64,000 bases of DNA from Actinoplanes lobatus (GCF_014205215.1 NZ_JACHNC010000001.1:6692501-6756500); one strand, 5' to 3'. Positions 16,626 through 25,044 are shown, counted from the stretch's first letter. Numbers and translations are program-made. Notes: a model not told the origin generated them from the letters alone.

Positions 16626-17834
16626 ATGCGCATCGCGCTGGTCACAGAGTCGTTTCTGCCCGACGTCAACGGCGTCGCCAACTCGGTCGCACGCGCGGCC
16701 GAGCACCTGGTACGCACCGGTCACGAGCCCCTGGTGATCGCCCCGGAGCCGCCGCCCGGCGCCGCGCCCATCGCCGGGGGACTGCCGTACCCGGTGGTGC
16801 GGGTGCGGTCGCTGCCGATGCCCGGCTACCCGCAGCTGCGCCTCGGCCTGCCGGCCCCGGCGTTGCACACCGCGATCCGGCGCCACGCCGCCGACGTGGT
16901 GCACCTGGCCAGCCCGTTCGTGCTCGGCGCCTGGGCGCAGGCGAGCGCCCGCGCCCTCGGGCTACCGTCGGTCGCGGTCTTCCAGACCGACGTCGCCGCG
17001 TACGCCCGCTCCTATCGGGTACGGCTCACCGAACGGATGGCGTGGCGGTGGATCCGTACCGTGCACAACGCCGCCGCGCGTACCCTCGCTCCCTCGACCG
17101 CATCGGTCGCCTCGCTGATCGCCGAAGGCATCCGGAGGGTGCACCTGTGGCGCCGCGGCGTCGACGATGTGCGGTTTCATCCGGCGCGGCGCAGCGCCGG
17201 CATCCGCCGCGCGCTCGCTCCCCACGGGGAGGTTCTGGTCGGCTTCGTCGGCCGGCTCGCCGTGGAGAAAGAGGTGGACCTGCTCGCCGGCGTCGCCCGG
17301 CTGCCCGGCGTGCGGCTCGTCGTGGTCGGCGACGGACCGGCGGCCGCATCGCTGCGCCGCGCCCTGCCCGGCGCGATCTTCCTCGGCGTACGGCACGGCG
17401 GCCAACTGGCCCGGATCTACGCCAGCCTCGACGTGTTCGCCCACACCGGACCGTACGAGACGTTCGGCCAGGCCGTGCAGGAAGCGATGGCCAGTGGGCT
17501 GCCGGTGGTCGCGCCGGCTGCCGGTGGCCCGCTCGATCTGGTCGCTCACGGGCGTACCGGATATCTGGTGCCCCCGCATCAGCGGGACGGGTTCACCCAG
17601 GCCGTTGCCGAACTGACCGCGGACGCCGCCCGGCGGCGGGCCTTCGGCGCGGCCGGGCGCGAGGCCGTACGGGGGAGCGGATGGGCGGCTATCGGCGATG
17701 AGCTGATCAGCCACTACCGGGCGGCACTGGGGGTTTCGCCTGCTGGGCCGGCGACCTCTGGATCCCCGTCGGTGATCCATCGGGTGCGCGGATCGGGGGG
17801 ATCGCCGCCGTTGACTCACCGTTCTGCCGGATGA
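16626..17834 (+). CDS. mgtA: GT4 glycosyltransferase, MgtA-like alpha-mannosyltransferase
   Basis: 402 aa from ATG 16626 (GTG 16620 also in frame). MRIALVTESFLPDVNGVANS and the following AEHLVRTGHEPLVIAPE match the N-terminal domain of GDP-mannose-dependent alpha-mannosyltransferases of the MgtA/PimB group. The C-terminal domain has VGFVGRLAVEKEVDLLAGVA, VVVGDGP and the EX7E donor site in ETFGQAVQEAMASGLPVVAP. It would act at the cytoplasmic membrane face on glycolipids or lipoglycans. The last 35 residues are low-complexity and may be an extension past the usual end. The symbol is by resemblance. Confidence 0.88.
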   Translation: MRIALVTESFLPDVNGVANSVARAAEHLVRTGHEPLVIAPEPPPGAAPIAGGLPYPVVRVRSLPMPGYPQLRLGLPAPALHTAIRRHAADVVHLASPFVLGAWAQASARALGLPSVAVFQTDVAAYARSYRVRLTERMAWRWIRTVHNAAARTLAPSTASVASLIAEGIRRVHLWRRGVDDVRFHPARRSAGIRRALAPHGEVLVGFVGRLAVEKEVDLLAGVARLPGVRLVVVGDGPAAASLRRALPGAIFLGVRHGGQLARIYASLDVFAHTGPYETFGQAVQEAMASGLPVVAPAAGGPLDLVAHGRTGYLVPPHQRDGFTQAVAELTADAARRRAFGAAGREAVRGSGWAAIGDELISHYRAALGVSPAGPATSGSPSVIHRVRGSGGSPPLTHRSAG

Positions 17835-17840
17835 ACCGGG

Positions 17841-17872
17841 GCGGTTCTTGTAAGAGATCAATCGGCCGGCAA
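17841..17872 (-). repeat. Short dispersed repeat, copy 2
   Basis: Read on the minus strand it contains GCCGGCCGATTGATCTCTTA and ends in CAAGAAC, matching 29 of 32 bases at 1168-1201. The first part encodes the last codons and stop of the AraC-type gene. Confidence 0.6.
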
Positions 17873-18787
17873 CGACCAGCCGTCCAGCACATGGCCGGGA
17901 TGTTCGCGCAGGAACCGCCGCCGGACCTCGACGTACCGGGTCGGTGTGAGCCCGGTGAACGCCCGGAACTCGTGACCGAAGTGGGCCTGGTCGAAGTAGC
18001 CCGCAGCACCGGCGAGGTCGCTCCAGCCGACCGGTCCGGCGGGGTCGATCGCGAACACGGTGGCGGTGAAGCGGTGGGTACGGGCCAGCCGCTTCGGGGT
18101 GACGCCGATGAGCTGCTTGAACCGCTGTGCCAGATGGGTGCCGCTGACACCGGCCGCCACGCTCAGGTCGCCGATCGCCACCGTCCCGCCGGCCGCCGCG
18201 ATGACGCCGCTCGTGTGGCGGACCAGCCCCAGGCCGGTGGTATCGCACAGCCGTCGCATCAGCTCCTGCTCGAGCAGCGTGAGCATCTCGTGCGGTCCGG
18301 GCGCTGCGGCCAGCCGCTCTCGCAGCTCAGAAACAGCGGGCCGGCCCCAGACCTGCTCCAGCGTCACCGGCCGGTCGCACAGTTCGGCGGCGGGCATCGG
18401 CAGGAACGGCGCCAGCCCCCACGGCTTGACGTGTACGCCGACGGACCGGGTTCGGAGTGGGTAGCCGAACTCCAGCACGCGGGTGCGCATGGTGACCACG
18501 CAGCCGTCGGCGTACCCGGCCGTCTCGATGTCGGCGCCGGCGCGGATCCGGAACGGCGCCCCGAGGTTGACGATGAGCAGGGCCGCCGGCGCCGGGGGCA
18601 GCAACAGCCGGGCGTACGGCGGGGCGCCCTCCAGGTAGTAGAGGTCGTCGATCAGCCCGTCCAGCGGCGGTCGCGGCACTCTGGACACGTACTCCACGCT
18701 CACAGCATCGCAGGCGAGCGCCGGGGTGTTGGCAACGCTGGCCGTCCCCTTCGTGCGAGTTGAGGTGCCGATGGAAAGCATCACCAA
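17858..18787 (-). CDS. AraC-family transcriptional regulator
   Basis: Up to 309 aa; GTG 18787, ATG 18784 or a GTG about 27 codons further in (opening SVEYVSRVP) are possible starts, none with a clear site. The N-terminal half is a cupin-like sensor (LLLPPAPAALLIVNLGAPFR, KPWGLAPFLPMPAAELCDRP). The C-terminal 100 residues carry two helix-turn-helix units: IGDLSVAAGVSGTHLAQRFK and DLAGAAGYFDQAHFGHEFRA, then GLTPTRYVEVRRRF. It probably regulates a nearby or distant metabolic gene. It converges on the mannosyltransferase and is adjacent to the kinase-like gene at 18903. Confidence 0.92.
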   Translation of the reverse strand: MVMLSIGTSTRTKGTASVANTPALACDAVSVEYVSRVPRPPLDGLIDDLYYLEGAPPYARLLLPPAPAALLIVNLGAPFRIRAGADIETAGYADGCVVTMRTRVLEFGYPLRTRSVGVHVKPWGLAPFLPMPAAELCDRPVTLEQVWGRPAVSELRERLAAAPGPHEMLTLLEQELMRRLCDTTGLGLVRHTSGVIAAAGGTVAIGDLSVAAGVSGTHLAQRFKQLIGVTPKRLARTHRFTATVFAIDPAGPVGWSDLAGAAGYFDQAHFGHEFRAFTGLTPTRYVEVRRRFLREHPGHVLDGWSLPAD

Positions 18788-18902
18788 GAATCGCCGGGCA
18801 GCACGACCGGGCCCGCGAACGCCTGCACGAGGTCATGGCGCCGCCCGGCAAGTGCACCCACACGCGGCGCCGTTGAGCGCCTGTCGTTAGGGTCTGGGCG
18901 TG

Positions 18903-19478
18903 ATGTCAGCGCGAGCGGGCCGGATCATCCTGCTCAACGGGGCTTCCAGTTCGGGCAAGAGCAGTATCGGCCGGGCGCTGCTTCCGCTGTTGCCGGACCC
19001 GTGGTTCTTCGTGCCGGTGGACGCGATCAATGCCATGCGTTCCACCGTTCACACCAGGGTGCTCGACGACACGGACATCACCGAGATGCTCACCCGGACC
19101 CGTCTCGGCTACCACCGCGCCGTGGCCGCGATGGCTTCCGCCGGCAACGACGTCATCATGGACTATCCACTCAGCGAGCAGTGGCGCGTTGCCGATCTGC
19201 TCGAAACGCTGGCGGAATACGACGTGACACTCGTGGAGGTTCGATGCTCGCCGGATGAGTTGGAACGACGCGAGCGCCGGCGCGGGGATCGCCCGATCGG
19301 GCTGGCCCTTTCCCAGGCCCTGGTCTACACCCACGGCGAGTTCGACATCGTCGTGGACACCACGGACACGGGTCCCGGCGAGTGCGCAGAGCAGATCGTG
19401 CGCTCACTGGGTGCGCTCGTGTCCCCCAAAGCTTTCGATCGGCTCCGGCTCCGTCAGCCGTGCGAACGCCGCCACTGA
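18903..19478 (+). CDS. Chloramphenicol phosphotransferase-like P-loop kinase
   Basis: 191 aa from ATG 18903 (GTG 18900 possible). Walker A is NGASSSGKSS at residues 12-21, and the GxSSSGKS form with the following helix is typical of CPT-like proteins. WFFVPVDAINAM and VIMDYPLSEQW follow, then VEVRCSPDELERRERRRGDR, the lid with its arginines, and a C-terminal strand HGEFDIVVDTTD. The true substrate is uncertain: CPT-like proteins include resistance kinases and housekeeping nucleoside-type kinases. No promoter or partner gene is evident. Confidence 0.88.
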   Translation: MSARAGRIILLNGASSSGKSSIGRALLPLLPDPWFFVPVDAINAMRSTVHTRVLDDTDITEMLTRTRLGYHRAVAAMASAGNDVIMDYPLSEQWRVADLLETLAEYDVTLVEVRCSPDELERRERRRGDRPIGLALSQALVYTHGEFDIVVDTTDTGPGECAEQIVRSLGALVSPKAFDRLRLRQPCERRH

Positions 19479-19541
19479 AGCCGGGACCGCGTTGCGGCGC
19501 GGATTCGGAGAGGAACTCACGGCCCGTTGTCAAGGCGGTGG

Positions 19542-20207
19542 TCACCGGGTGCGCGGAGGTGGGAGCCGGAACAGGCCCGTCAGCCGGCGCAGGGCCTCGC
19601 CGTCACCGGATGCCGAGGCAGCGCCGCTCTCGACAGCGTCGGCGAAGGTGAGGCCTTGACCGGTCAGGCGGACGAACGCGTCCGCGGTGATCGTGATGAC
19701 GGCGTCCGGGTTCTGGGCGGGCCCGTGCACCGCCTCGATCGTTCCGTCGCTGATGCGGGCGTGGAAGGGCTCGTCGTCGATGCGGAACTCGTAGACGGCG
19801 TGAAGTCCCGCGGCGGTTTCGGCGTCGAAGCACGCCCGCAGGCCGAGCACCGCCCATCCGGGGTGGAACGTCTCGCTCGCCAGGCGTTCGCCCATCGCCC
19901 ATTTCAAACCCCATCGGGCCAGTGCCAGGACGGCCGGGCCGAGTTCCTCGCCCGCCTCGGTGAGCGCGTATGCCGGGGTACGGGCGGGCGGCGGCAGCGT
20001 GATCTTGCGGGCGAGTCCTTCGCGTTCGAGGTGCTTCAGGCGGGCGGCGAGCAGTCCGGTGCCGAGGCCGCGCAGGCTGGCCTGTAGATCGCCGAAACGC
20101 TTGGGCCCGGTCAGTAGTTCGCGGATCAGCAGCAGTGTCCAGCGTTCGCCGATGAGGTCGAGGGTGCGCGCGGTGGCGCAGTACTGGTTGTACGTTCGCT
20201 GTTCCAC
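19542..20207 (-). CDS. HxlR-family regulator with C-terminal SCP2-like domain
   Basis: 221 aa from ATG 20207. Residues 1-105 form an HxlR winged helix: CATARTLDLIGERWTLLLIR, FGDLQASLRGLGTGLLAARL, LKHLEREGLARK, YALTEAGEEL. The C-terminal half (VYEFRIDDEPFHARISDGTI, PDAVITITADAFVRLTGQGL) looks like a sterol-carrier-type ligand pocket, a known fusion in actinobacterial HxlR proteins. It starts 10 nt after the stop of the hydrolase gene, so they form an operon. ACTTCAC occurs twice, 15 bp apart, just upstream (around 20207-20227) and may be its own operator. Confidence 0.92.
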   Translation of the reverse strand: MEQRTYNQYCATARTLDLIGERWTLLLIRELLTGPKRFGDLQASLRGLGTGLLAARLKHLEREGLARKITLPPPARTPAYALTEAGEELGPAVLALARWGLKWAMGERLASETFHPGWAVLGLRACFDAETAAGLHAVYEFRIDDEPFHARISDGTIEAVHGPAQNPDAVITITADAFVRLTGQGLTFADAVESGAASASGDGEALRRLTGLFRLPPPRTR

Positions 20208-20216
20208 TTCACAATT

Positions 20217-20918
20217 CTAGACTTCACGCTTCCTGTTCTTGTACGGGTGAGCATCCAGCAGCAGCCGGGTGAGCGGCTCCGGGTGGGTCAGCATCACGTC
20301 GTGCGGGCCGTCCAGCGCGACCGTCCGGTATCCCACGTCCGCACCGAGCCGGGCGAACGGGAAGGTCTGCGGCCGGCAGTAGATGGCCGTGCCGGCGATC
20401 CGGTCGACGGCCCCGGTCAACCGGGTGGGCTCGGTGAACGTGCGGATCGGCTGGGGGAGAAGGCGGGCCGCCAGGCCGGCAGCGGTGTCCGGGTCGACGA
20501 TGCCGAAGGCCGCCGGCGGCGGGGCGGGGATCCGGCGGCTGTCGCCCTGTGCCTCGGCGGCCGCCCGGACCGCCGTGACGAAGGTGTCCGGGGCCAGGTC
20601 GAACATGCTCGAGCCGTCGGGGCCGGCCCATCCGTCCACGAGGACGATGTGGGCGACCGCATCGGGTCGCTGGTCGGCCGCCTCCCGGACGACCAGGCCC
20701 GCGTAACTGTGCCCGACCAGGACGATGTCGTCTCGCCCGGCCACGATGCCGTCGACCGCGGCGACGACCGCCTGGACGTGGTCGTGGAGCCCTTGGTCCG
20801 CGGCGGCTGTGAGGTCCGGGGTGAGCGTGCGCATCCCGGCGGCGTGCAGCAGCGGGACGACCCGGTCCCACGCCCACGGGGCGTGCCAGGCGCCGTGGAC
20901 GAGGACGAAGGTGGTCAT
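20217..20918 (-). CDS. Alpha/beta hydrolase
   Basis: 233 aa from ATG 20918, with an excellent GGAGGAGACC site. TFVLVHGAWHAPWAWD holds the oxyanion HG motif; the nucleophile elbow is VGHSYAG (Ser in GxSxxG); the acid and His follow in VLVDGWAGPDG and ALDGPHDVMLTHP. It belongs to the esterase/lactonase-like branch common in actinobacteria. It is first in an operon with the HxlR regulator and divergent from the Ohr/OsmC gene, so it may process a hydroperoxide- or quinone-related compound. That link is inferred from context. Confidence 0.9.
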   Translation of the reverse strand: MTTFVLVHGAWHAPWAWDRVVPLLHAAGMRTLTPDLTAAADQGLHDHVQAVVAAVDGIVAGRDDIVLVGHSYAGLVVREAADQRPDAVAHIVLVDGWAGPDGSSMFDLAPDTFVTAVRAAAEAQGDSRRIPAPPPAAFGIVDPDTAAGLAARLLPQPIRTFTEPTRLTGAVDRIAGTAIYCRPQTFPFARLGADVGYRTVALDGPHDVMLTHPEPLTRLLLDAHPYKNRKREV

Positions 20919-20999
20919 ACGGTCTCCTCCGTGCGCAGCAGGGGCAGCATCAGGTCGGCGAACTCTTCCAGGCCCGCGTCGTGCCTCCGACCGTAACCC

Positions 21000-21024
21000 T
21001 TGACTTCCTGTTTTTGAAGTGTCA
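21000..21024. promoter_or_regulatory. Divergent promoter with dyad, candidate HxlR operator
   Basis: TTGACTTCCTGTTTTTGAAG followed by TGTCA carries inverted ACTTC/GAAGT half-sites, TTGACT could be a -35 element, and the site lies about 40 bp before the OsmC start. The same ACTTC half-site recurs in front of the HxlR gene. Confidence 0.5.
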
Positions 21025-21059
21025 GCTTCTTTTTCAGGCAGCAAGGGAGAGGAAGAGGG

Positions 21060-21488
21060 ATGACCTCAGCGATCTACACGGCGCAAGCACACGTCGCCGG
21101 AGGCCGGAACGGGCACGGGCGCACATCGGACGGACGACTGGACCTGGCCCTGCGACAGCCGAAGGAACTGGGCGGCGACGGCGACGGATCCAACCCGGAA
21201 CAGCTCTTCGCGATCGGCTACGCCGCCTGCTTCGGCACGACGCTCGCCCTGCTCGGACGGCGTGGCGGGCTCCAAGCCGACGACGCGGAGATCGATTCGT
21301 CGGTCGCACTGGTCCCGGGCGACGGCGGCCGCTTCGAACTGGCGATCGAGCTGCGGATCTCACTGCCGTCGGTCACCGGCCGACAGGCGGCCGACCTGGC
21401 CACCGCGGCACACCAGGTCTGCCCGTACTCCAGCGCCACACGCGGCAACATCGAGGTGAAATTGATCGTCAACGGCATCGACCTGTGA
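21060..21488 (+). CDS. Ohr/OsmC-family peroxiredoxin
   Basis: 142 aa from ATG 21060 (AGAGGAAGAGGG upstream). The start MTSAIYTAQAHVAGGRNGHG and LDLALRQPKELGGDGDGSNP are typical of Ohr; the two catalytic cysteines lie in GYAACFGTTL and HQVCPYSSATRGN. The length equals that of the Ohr family. It reduces organic hydroperoxides with lipoyl or thiol reductants in the cytoplasm. It is divergent from the hydrolase/HxlR operon with an inverted repeat between them. HxlR regulators frequently respond to thiol-reactive compounds, so control by the neighbour is likely. Confidence 0.93.
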   Translation: MTSAIYTAQAHVAGGRNGHGRTSDGRLDLALRQPKELGGDGDGSNPEQLFAIGYAACFGTTLALLGRRGGLQADDAEIDSSVALVPGDGGRFELAIELRISLPSVTGRQAADLATAAHQVCPYSSATRGNIEVKLIVNGIDL

Positions 21489-21492
21489 CACG

Positions 21493-21525
21493 GTGCCCGC
21501 TCCTCCCGAAGGAAGGAGCGGGCAC
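21493..21525 (+). terminator. Hairpin terminator after ohr
   Basis: An 11-bp perfect stem (GTGCCCGCTCC with GGAGCGGGCAC) and an 11-nt loop begin 5 bp after the OsmC stop, before the converging ABC permease gene. Confidence 0.8.
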
Positions 21526-21550
21526 ACCCACGTGCCCGGCTCCGGCCGCC

Positions 21551-22561
21551 TCAGTTGACGTCTCGGACCCGCATCGCCCACATCGCCGCGCCCACCACGA
21601 CGGCCAGCACGACCGCCGAGCCCACGCCGGCCATCTGCCACGTCATCGTGAACGTCTCGGCCGCACAGTCGCCGGAGGCCGCCACACTGTCGCAGGACCA
21701 GTTCTCCAGGACTTCCCGCTGATACATCCAGACATAACCCCACAACGGTACGAGGTACGCCTCCGGGAACTTGAACCCGCTGAAACCGGCGAGCACGTAG
21801 ACACCGATCTGCACCGCCGTGAGGCCGATCAGCGCGCCCAGCGCCATACCGGTGTGCCGGCCCAGCGACGCCAGCGCGAACCCGATGGCGCCGGCCGCCA
21901 GAACCAGGCCCACACCCCGCAGCCCCATCAGCCCGAACGACTGCCAGACACCGGAGGTCATCCCTCCCGTGTCCCCGCGGAACTCGGCGATCAGCCGGAA
22001 CGCTCCCGCCCACGCCGCACCCAGAAGCACGGTGACGCCGGCCAGCCAGCCGAGGAAGACACCCAGCTTGGTGCCGAGCACCACCAGCCGCTGAGGCCGC
22101 CAGAGCAGCAGGTTCATCATCGCTCCGGAGTGCCATTCCGCGCCCACGAACGTCGCCCCGATCAGATACGCCGCCGCGGCCATCAGCAGCGCGAACAGGG
22201 CGATCATGTCGGGGAACTCGTCGCGCAGGTCGAAGGTCTCCGGCAGATACCAGGCGTACTCGAACTCGCTCGGCCGTGGGGTGTAGATGTCGGCGCAGTT
22301 CGACGGGAAGTTCGAGGCCTCCGCCGAGCCGGGGACCGCGGCCAGGCACCGCAGCTTCTCCACCTCGGCGTCGGCCGCCGCCTGCTGGTACTGCCGCGCG
22401 GCCTGCTGCTTCGCCGCGGCGACCTGGGCCGGAGTGGCCTTCTGATTGCTGACGAACGTGCCGGCGGCGAAAGCGGCCAGCACCAGTACCACGCCGGCCA
22501 GCAGCACCGAGGTGAGCCGGCGCCGGAACAGCCGCCGGGACTCCGCACGAACCAGGCTCAT
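21551..22561 (-). CDS. ABC-2-type exporter membrane protein
   Basis: 336 aa from ATG 22561, overlapping the stop of the ATPase gene (ATGA). TM1 is at residues 16-36 (SVLLAGVVLVLAAFAAGTFV), followed by an extracellular loop of about 90 residues with paired cysteines; then come five further hydrophobic segments, among them FALLMAAAAYLIGATFVGAE, VFLGWLAGVTVLLGAAWAG and VGSAVVLAVVVGAAMWAM. AEWHSGAMMNLLLWRPQRLV is the conserved stretch after TM2 of bacitracin/lantibiotic-type ABC-2 permeases. With its ATPase it forms a two-gene exporter. Confidence 0.88.
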   Translation of the reverse strand: MSLVRAESRRLFRRRLTSVLLAGVVLVLAAFAAGTFVSNQKATPAQVAAAKQQAARQYQQAAADAEVEKLRCLAAVPGSAEASNFPSNCADIYTPRPSEFEYAWYLPETFDLRDEFPDMIALFALLMAAAAYLIGATFVGAEWHSGAMMNLLLWRPQRLVVLGTKLGVFLGWLAGVTVLLGAAWAGAFRLIAEFRGDTGGMTSGVWQSFGLMGLRGVGLVLAAGAIGFALASLGRHTGMALGALIGLTAVQIGVYVLAGFSGFKFPEAYLVPLWGYVWMYQREVLENWSCDSVAASGDCAAETFTMTWQMAGVGSAVVLAVVVGAAMWAMRVRDVN

Positions 22562-23547
22562 CGACCCCACCCATCCTGACCCGCGGCGAGCGCGCTCTCG
22601 TCCACCTGCCGGTGGTGACCCTCGACCGGTGCGGTCCCGGTCAGTTCGAGGAACGCGTCCTCCAGATCGGCGGCGACCGGTGTCAGCTCGCACAGGTAGA
22701 TCTCACGCTGCGCCAGCAGCCGGGTGATCTGTGCCGGGCCGGCGATGTCACGGACGGTCAGATGGCCGGCGGTCTCCACGGTGACCTGGGCGCCGGCCTC
22801 CCGCAGGATCCGGGCCGCCTCCTCCTGGTCGGTGTCGGGTTCCAGGCGTACCCGGACGGCGCCGGAGTCGTGTCGGGCGAGCACCTCGGCGACCGATCCG
22901 GCGGTGATCCGCCGGCCGGCCGAGATGATCGTCACCGAGTCGCAGATCAGCTGGATCTCGGCGAGGATGTGGCTGGACAGCAGCACCGTCATCCCGGACG
23001 CGGACAGGTCCCGCATCAGGGTGCGCATCTCCCGGATGCCGCCCGGGTCGAGGCCGTTGGCCGGCTCGTCCAGGATCAGCAGTGTCGGCTTCTTGAGCAG
23101 GGCGGACGCCACCGCCAGGCGCTGCTTCATACCGAGGGAGTAGGTCTTGACCTTCTCCTTGGCGCGGTCCCGCAGGCCCACCAGGTCGAGCACCTCCGGC
23201 ACCCGGCCACGGTCCACACCGCCGGCGTCGGCGAGCAGCGACAGGGTGGTCTCGGCGGTGAAACGGCCGAAGAACTGCGGGCTTTCCACGATGGCGCCGA
23301 CCCGGCCGGCGACCTCCGGCAGGTGCCTGGGCACCTCCCGGCCGAGCAGCGTCATCCGGCCGCCGTCGGGCTGAATGAGGCCGAGCAGCGTACGCAAGGT
23401 GGTGGTCTTGCCCGAGCCGTTCGGCCCGAGGAAGCCGTGCACCTGTCCGGCCTCGACGACCATGTCGAATCCATCGAGCGCGTTACGCGCGCCCTTGCGG
23501 CTGCGATAGGTTTTTCGCAGCCCCGATATTTCCAGTACGGGAGTCAC
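22558..23547 (-). CDS. ABC transporter ATP-binding protein (drug/lantibiotic-type)
   Basis: 329 aa from GTG 23547. Walker A GPNGSGKTTT, Q-loop in VGAIVESPQFFGRFTAETTL, signature YSLGMKQRLAVASAL, Walker B LLILDEPANGLDP and switch His in LLSSHILAEI. The C-terminal 100 residues (SGAVRVRLEPDTDQEEAARI onward) are the DUF4162-like tail of DrrA/BcrA-type exporters. It is transcribed with the permease downstream. The TetR gene lies 44 bp upstream on the same strand but has its own divergent partner, so regulation of the exporter is unclear. Confidence 0.95.
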   Translation of the reverse strand: MTPVLEISGLRKTYRSRKGARNALDGFDMVVEAGQVHGFLGPNGSGKTTTLRTLLGLIQPDGGRMTLLGREVPRHLPEVAGRVGAIVESPQFFGRFTAETTLSLLADAGGVDRGRVPEVLDLVGLRDRAKEKVKTYSLGMKQRLAVASALLKKPTLLILDEPANGLDPGGIREMRTLMRDLSASGMTVLLSSHILAEIQLICDSVTIISAGRRITAGSVAEVLARHDSGAVRVRLEPDTDQEEAARILREAGAQVTVETAGHLTVRDIAGPAQITRLLAQREIYLCELTPVAADLEDAFLELTGTAPVEGHHRQVDESALAAGQDGWGR

Positions 23548-23590
23548 GCGCGGAACCTTAGAACAGCCCCGCGACCCCGGACCCGGTGGC

Positions 23591-24184
23591 TCAGTCCTCC
23601 TTCGCCGTCTCCCAGGGCAGCCGGGCGGTGAAAAGCGTGACCATGGCGTGGAGTTCGTCGCGGGTGGCGCCGGAGGCGGCCTGCACGGCGATGCCCTGGG
23701 CGAGCGCGAAGACGTAGGAGGCGATGGCGGCCGGGTCGGCTGTGGGGGGCAGTCCGCCCTGGTCCCGCAACTCGGCGAAACGTTGCGCGAGCAGGCCCTC
23801 GCCGGTGCGGCGCTGGGCGGCGAGCAGTGTGGCCGCCTCGCCGCCGGTCAGCGCGCCCTGGACCAGCAGGCATCCCGCCGGGGTCGTCTCGCCGGTGGTC
23901 GACTCGACGGCGCCGTTCAACCAGGCGCGGACGATCGCGCCGGCGGTCGGCTCGCGCATCGCCGCGGCCGAGTAGGTGACGACGTCGTCGATGTAGTGCC
24001 GCACGGCCTGCCCGAAGAGGCCCTGCTTGGACCCGAAGGCGGCGTAGACGCTGCCCGGCTGGAGACCGGTGGCGGCGCACAGGTCGGTCATCGTCGCGCC
24101 GTCGTAGCCCTTCGCCCAGAAGACCCGCATCGCGCCGTCGACGGCCGCGCCGGTGTCGAAGGCGCGTGGCCGGCCCATCGCCAT
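23591..24184 (-). CDS. TetR-family repressor
   Basis: 197 aa from ATG 24184. The N-terminal helix-turn-helix is RPRAFDTGAAVDGAMRVFWA, KGYDGATMTDLCAATGLQPG, SVYAAFGSKQGLF. The ligand domain has the C-terminal TetR_C pattern of the group that controls SDR or oxidoreductase genes (GCLLVQGALTGGEAATLLAA). It is divergent from the SDR gene at 24270. The 85-bp gap contains three TCTTGA/TCAAGA half-sites, so auto-repression and control of the SDR gene are strongly suggested. Confidence 0.94.
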   Translation of the reverse strand: MAMGRPRAFDTGAAVDGAMRVFWAKGYDGATMTDLCAATGLQPGSVYAAFGSKQGLFGQAVRHYIDDVVTYSAAAMREPTAGAIVRAWLNGAVESTTGETTPAGCLLVQGALTGGEAATLLAAQRRTGEGLLAQRFAELRDQGGLPPTADPAAIASYVFALAQGIAVQAASGATRDELHAMVTLFTARLPWETAKED

Positions 24185-24198
24185 CGGAGATCCTCATT

Positions 24199-24242
24199 TC
24201 TTGAGCTTGCGTTCAAGATACCAGGCGTGACATCTTGAACGC
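24199..24242. promoter_or_regulatory. TetR operator region with nested inverted repeats
   Basis: TCTTGA-N8-TCAAGA spans 24199-24218. GCGTTCAAGAT (24209-24219) is repeated exactly inverted as ATCTTGAACGC (24232-24242). The set lies between the divergent TetR and SDR start codons. Confidence 0.8.
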
Positions 24243-24269
24243 CCAATCAATAAGTCGATCGGAGCAGTC

Positions 24270-24995
24270 ATGGGCACTCTCGTGGGACGCGTCGCGCTCG
24301 TCACCGGCGGAGCACGCGGCATCGGCGAAGCCATCGCCCGCCGCCTCGCCGCGGAGGGCGCCGCCGTCACGATCACCTACGGCTCGTCCGCCGAGCCCGC
24401 CCGGCTCGTCGCCAAGGAGATCGGCGGCGTCGCGGTCGCCGCCGACGGCGCCGACCGGGCCGCGGTCCGGGCCGCCGTGAACGACACCGCGACCCGGCAC
24501 GGCCGGCTCGACATCCTGGTCAACAACGCCGCCGTACCCGCCTTCGGCCCGATCGGGCAGATCAGCGACGAGGCATTCGACCAGGCGATCGCCGTCAACC
24601 TCACCGCGGTCCACACGGCCAGCCGGGAAGCGCTGCGCCACCTCGGCGAAGGCGGCCGGATCATCACGATCGGCAGCGTCAACGCCGACCGGGTGCCGTT
24701 TCCCGGCGGCACCGCCTACGCGCTGACCAAGGCCGGCGTCGCGGGCTTCACCCGGGCGCTCGCCCGTGAGGTGTCCGCGCGGGGCATCACGGTCAACAAC
24801 GTGCAGCCCGGCCCGATCGACACCGCCATGAACCCGGCCGACGGCCCGCTGTCGGCGGTCCTGCTGCCGCACATCGCGACCGGCCACTACGGCACGGCCG
24901 ACGAGGTGGCCGCGCTGGTCGGGTTCCTCGCCGGACCCGAGGCGGGCTACATCACGGGCGCGTCGATCAACATCGACGGCGGCTTCACCGCGTAA
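24270..24995 (+). CDS. SDR-family oxidoreductase
   Basis: 241 aa from ATG 24270. The classical short-chain dehydrogenase pattern is complete: cofactor motif VTGGARGIGEAIARRLA (TGxxxGxG), NNAA at DILVNNAAVPAFG, catalytic Ser in ITIGSVNADRV, and YxxxK in GGTAYALTKAGVAGFTRAL. It ends GYITGASINIDGGFTA as in FabG-like enzymes. The substrate is unknown. It is controlled by the adjacent TetR, suggesting induction by a xenobiotic or metabolite. Confidence 0.95.
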   Translation: MGTLVGRVALVTGGARGIGEAIARRLAAEGAAVTITYGSSAEPARLVAKEIGGVAVAADGADRAAVRAAVNDTATRHGRLDILVNNAAVPAFGPIGQISDEAFDQAIAVNLTAVHTASREALRHLGEGGRIITIGSVNADRVPFPGGTAYALTKAGVAGFTRALAREVSARGITVNNVQPGPIDTAMNPADGPLSAVLLPHIATGHYGTADEVAALVGFLAGPEAGYITGASINIDGGFTA

Positions 24996-25044
24996 CCGGG
25001 ATCAGCCGATGAGGCCGCCGGGCGAGACGACCGGGCGGTGACGG

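Noticed and set aside
18770..18899. Short frame reading RARERLHEVMAPPGKCTHTR between the AraC and kinase genes
   Set aside because: Too short, no start with ribosome-binding site, and it lies in the divergent promoter region.
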